Assembly (NCBI RefSeq): GCF_938030815.1
Contig: NZ_CALHII010000043.1
Coordinates: forward strand, 1-40,032
Direction: 5' to 3'
DNA length: 40,032 nucleotides
Origin: an uncultured Campylobacter sp.
GTDB taxonomy: Bacteria; Campylobacterota; Campylobacteria; Campylobacterales; Campylobacteraceae
A program made the translations under genes and the position numbers. The notes under the pieces are model-generated. The model was not told the origin of the DNA. It worked only from the letters and a program-made list of their open reading frames with translations, and did no database searches. Positions 39,465-40,032 of the stretch are shown here, one piece after another (the first letter of the stretch is position 1; each line of letters starts with the position of its first letter).

Positions 39465-40032
39465 AATATATTTTCCCTAGTTTAAAAGCCGCAGACTTGC
39501 GTCTGAGGCAACGAAAGCAATGCTTTCCTACCCTTTTTCAGCGATTTTTATATGTCGTTTGAATGATTTGAAATCATTTCCATCGTCATTTAAATAGCTG
39601 TAACGATTATTACTCATTCTAAAACCTCAAAACCTGACGCTCTTTTTTTAATCCTTCCGCCTTTTAAACATAAAACCGCACTTAAATATCCCTATAACAT
39701 TCAGACGACTTTTCATGATCTTGTAAAAGTCATTCCAAAGCTCTCACTTTGGAACAGTCATCTTGTAATGTCACATTAATATATTAAACACTGCTTTACA
39801 TTAAAAAACGAAAACCTAAGTCTATCAGAGTTCTAGAGTATCTATTTAGTTCACTGCGATGTCGATTTAAGTCCCTTTTTTCGACATTTTTCAGCAACTA
39901 AATATACCAAACGAGTAATGAAATGATTCTAGCATATTGAATTGGTATAATTACATTTTCATAACTTAGCAAATATTAAAATTTTTTAATTATTTGAAAA
40001 ATAGAAAAATTTTTTTATTTTTTAGTTCAAAT
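39465..40032. other. Gene-free right flank with hairpins, probably foreign
   Basis: No gene is visible. Structures are a hairpin at 39488-39509 (CAGAC-TTGC-GTCTG), one at 39513-39527 (GAAAGC/GCTTTC) followed by a T-run, and TTCCAAAG/CTTTGGAA at 39733-39754 flanked by direct repeats ATCTTGTAA (39718 and 39760). TTCAGACGAC at 39700-39709 is the complement of GTCGTCTGAA, the core of a DNA uptake sequence dialect of Neisseriaceae. The last 250 bp are AT-rich without features. Confidence 0.4.

Noticed and set aside
39770..39805. TTACATTA-like words in the right flank as another phased-repeat array
   Set aside because: Only one partial unit (AATGTAAAGC) without 10-bp partners, in sequence that is probably foreign.

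Overview
The window reads as most of a conjugative, iteron-controlled plasmid from an AT-rich Campylobacterales host, most likely Campylobacter. This is inferred from the VirB3-VirB4 fusion, an EexN lipoprotein, a TrbM protein, a CtkA/HipA-like kinase, a Rep_3 initiator, Campylobacter-like codon use and the lack of any tRNA, rRNA or housekeeping gene. The species cannot be fixed from the sequence alone.

Layout. 1-3.3 kb: a short foreign fragment at the left edge, then truncated virB3/B4, virB2 and a two-repeat eexN (minus strand). 3.4-6.6 kb: a type II restriction pair with an EcoRI-family methyltransferase, and a small protein plus a HipA/CtkA-like kinase. 6.7-8.9 kb: rep and its origin, with four 22-bp iterons, one inverted iteron, paired DnaA-box-like sites and an AT-rich stretch. 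9.0-16.3 kb: a NYN-domain protein behind a consensus promoter and a hairpin leader, the Hachiman defence pair hamA-hamB, and a NACHT NTPase with a nuclease-like N terminus. 16.4-20.6 kb: toxin-antitoxin modules (mazEF, hicAB, relE with an RHH antitoxin), relics of others, and an unassigned ParB-fold plus membrane-protein cassette. 20.8-25.1 kb: an IS1595-type relic and a second restriction system with two methyltransferases and an HNH nuclease. 25.2-28.5 kb: candidate oriT, mobC, relaxase, parA and a tandem ribbon-helix-helix (RHH) protein. 28.5-39.1 kb (minus strand): maintenance and transfer genes, including a broken primase, virB1, a zeta toxin, an ssb remnant, trbM and virD4. 39.15-40.03 kb: probably foreign sequence.

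How it fits together. virD4, the relaxase, virB1/B2/B4 and trbM belong to one type IV secretion transfer system. virB5 to most of virB11, expected between virB4 and virD4 on a circle, are absent, and both window ends stop at abrupt junctions inside genes. The ends are therefore either chimeric or the scar of a large replacement.

The least-described signal is regulatory. Most plasmid-backbone intergenic regions carry 10-bp-phased repeats of about AATGTAACTT, upstream of virB2, eexN, the kinase pair, parA, the zeta operon and two hypothetical genes. A second family, TTTTAATATT-N5-AATATTAAAA, occurs three times (virB2, rep and the 29.8 kb gene). Together with the tandem RHH protein encoded after parA, this suggests a plasmid-wide circuit like that of the omega regulator of pSM19035. 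Several genes carry frameshifts, stops or lost starts (primase, ssb, the 28.5-29.8 kb gene, hicA, an HTH gene, the transposase). Some may be homopolymer sequencing errors.
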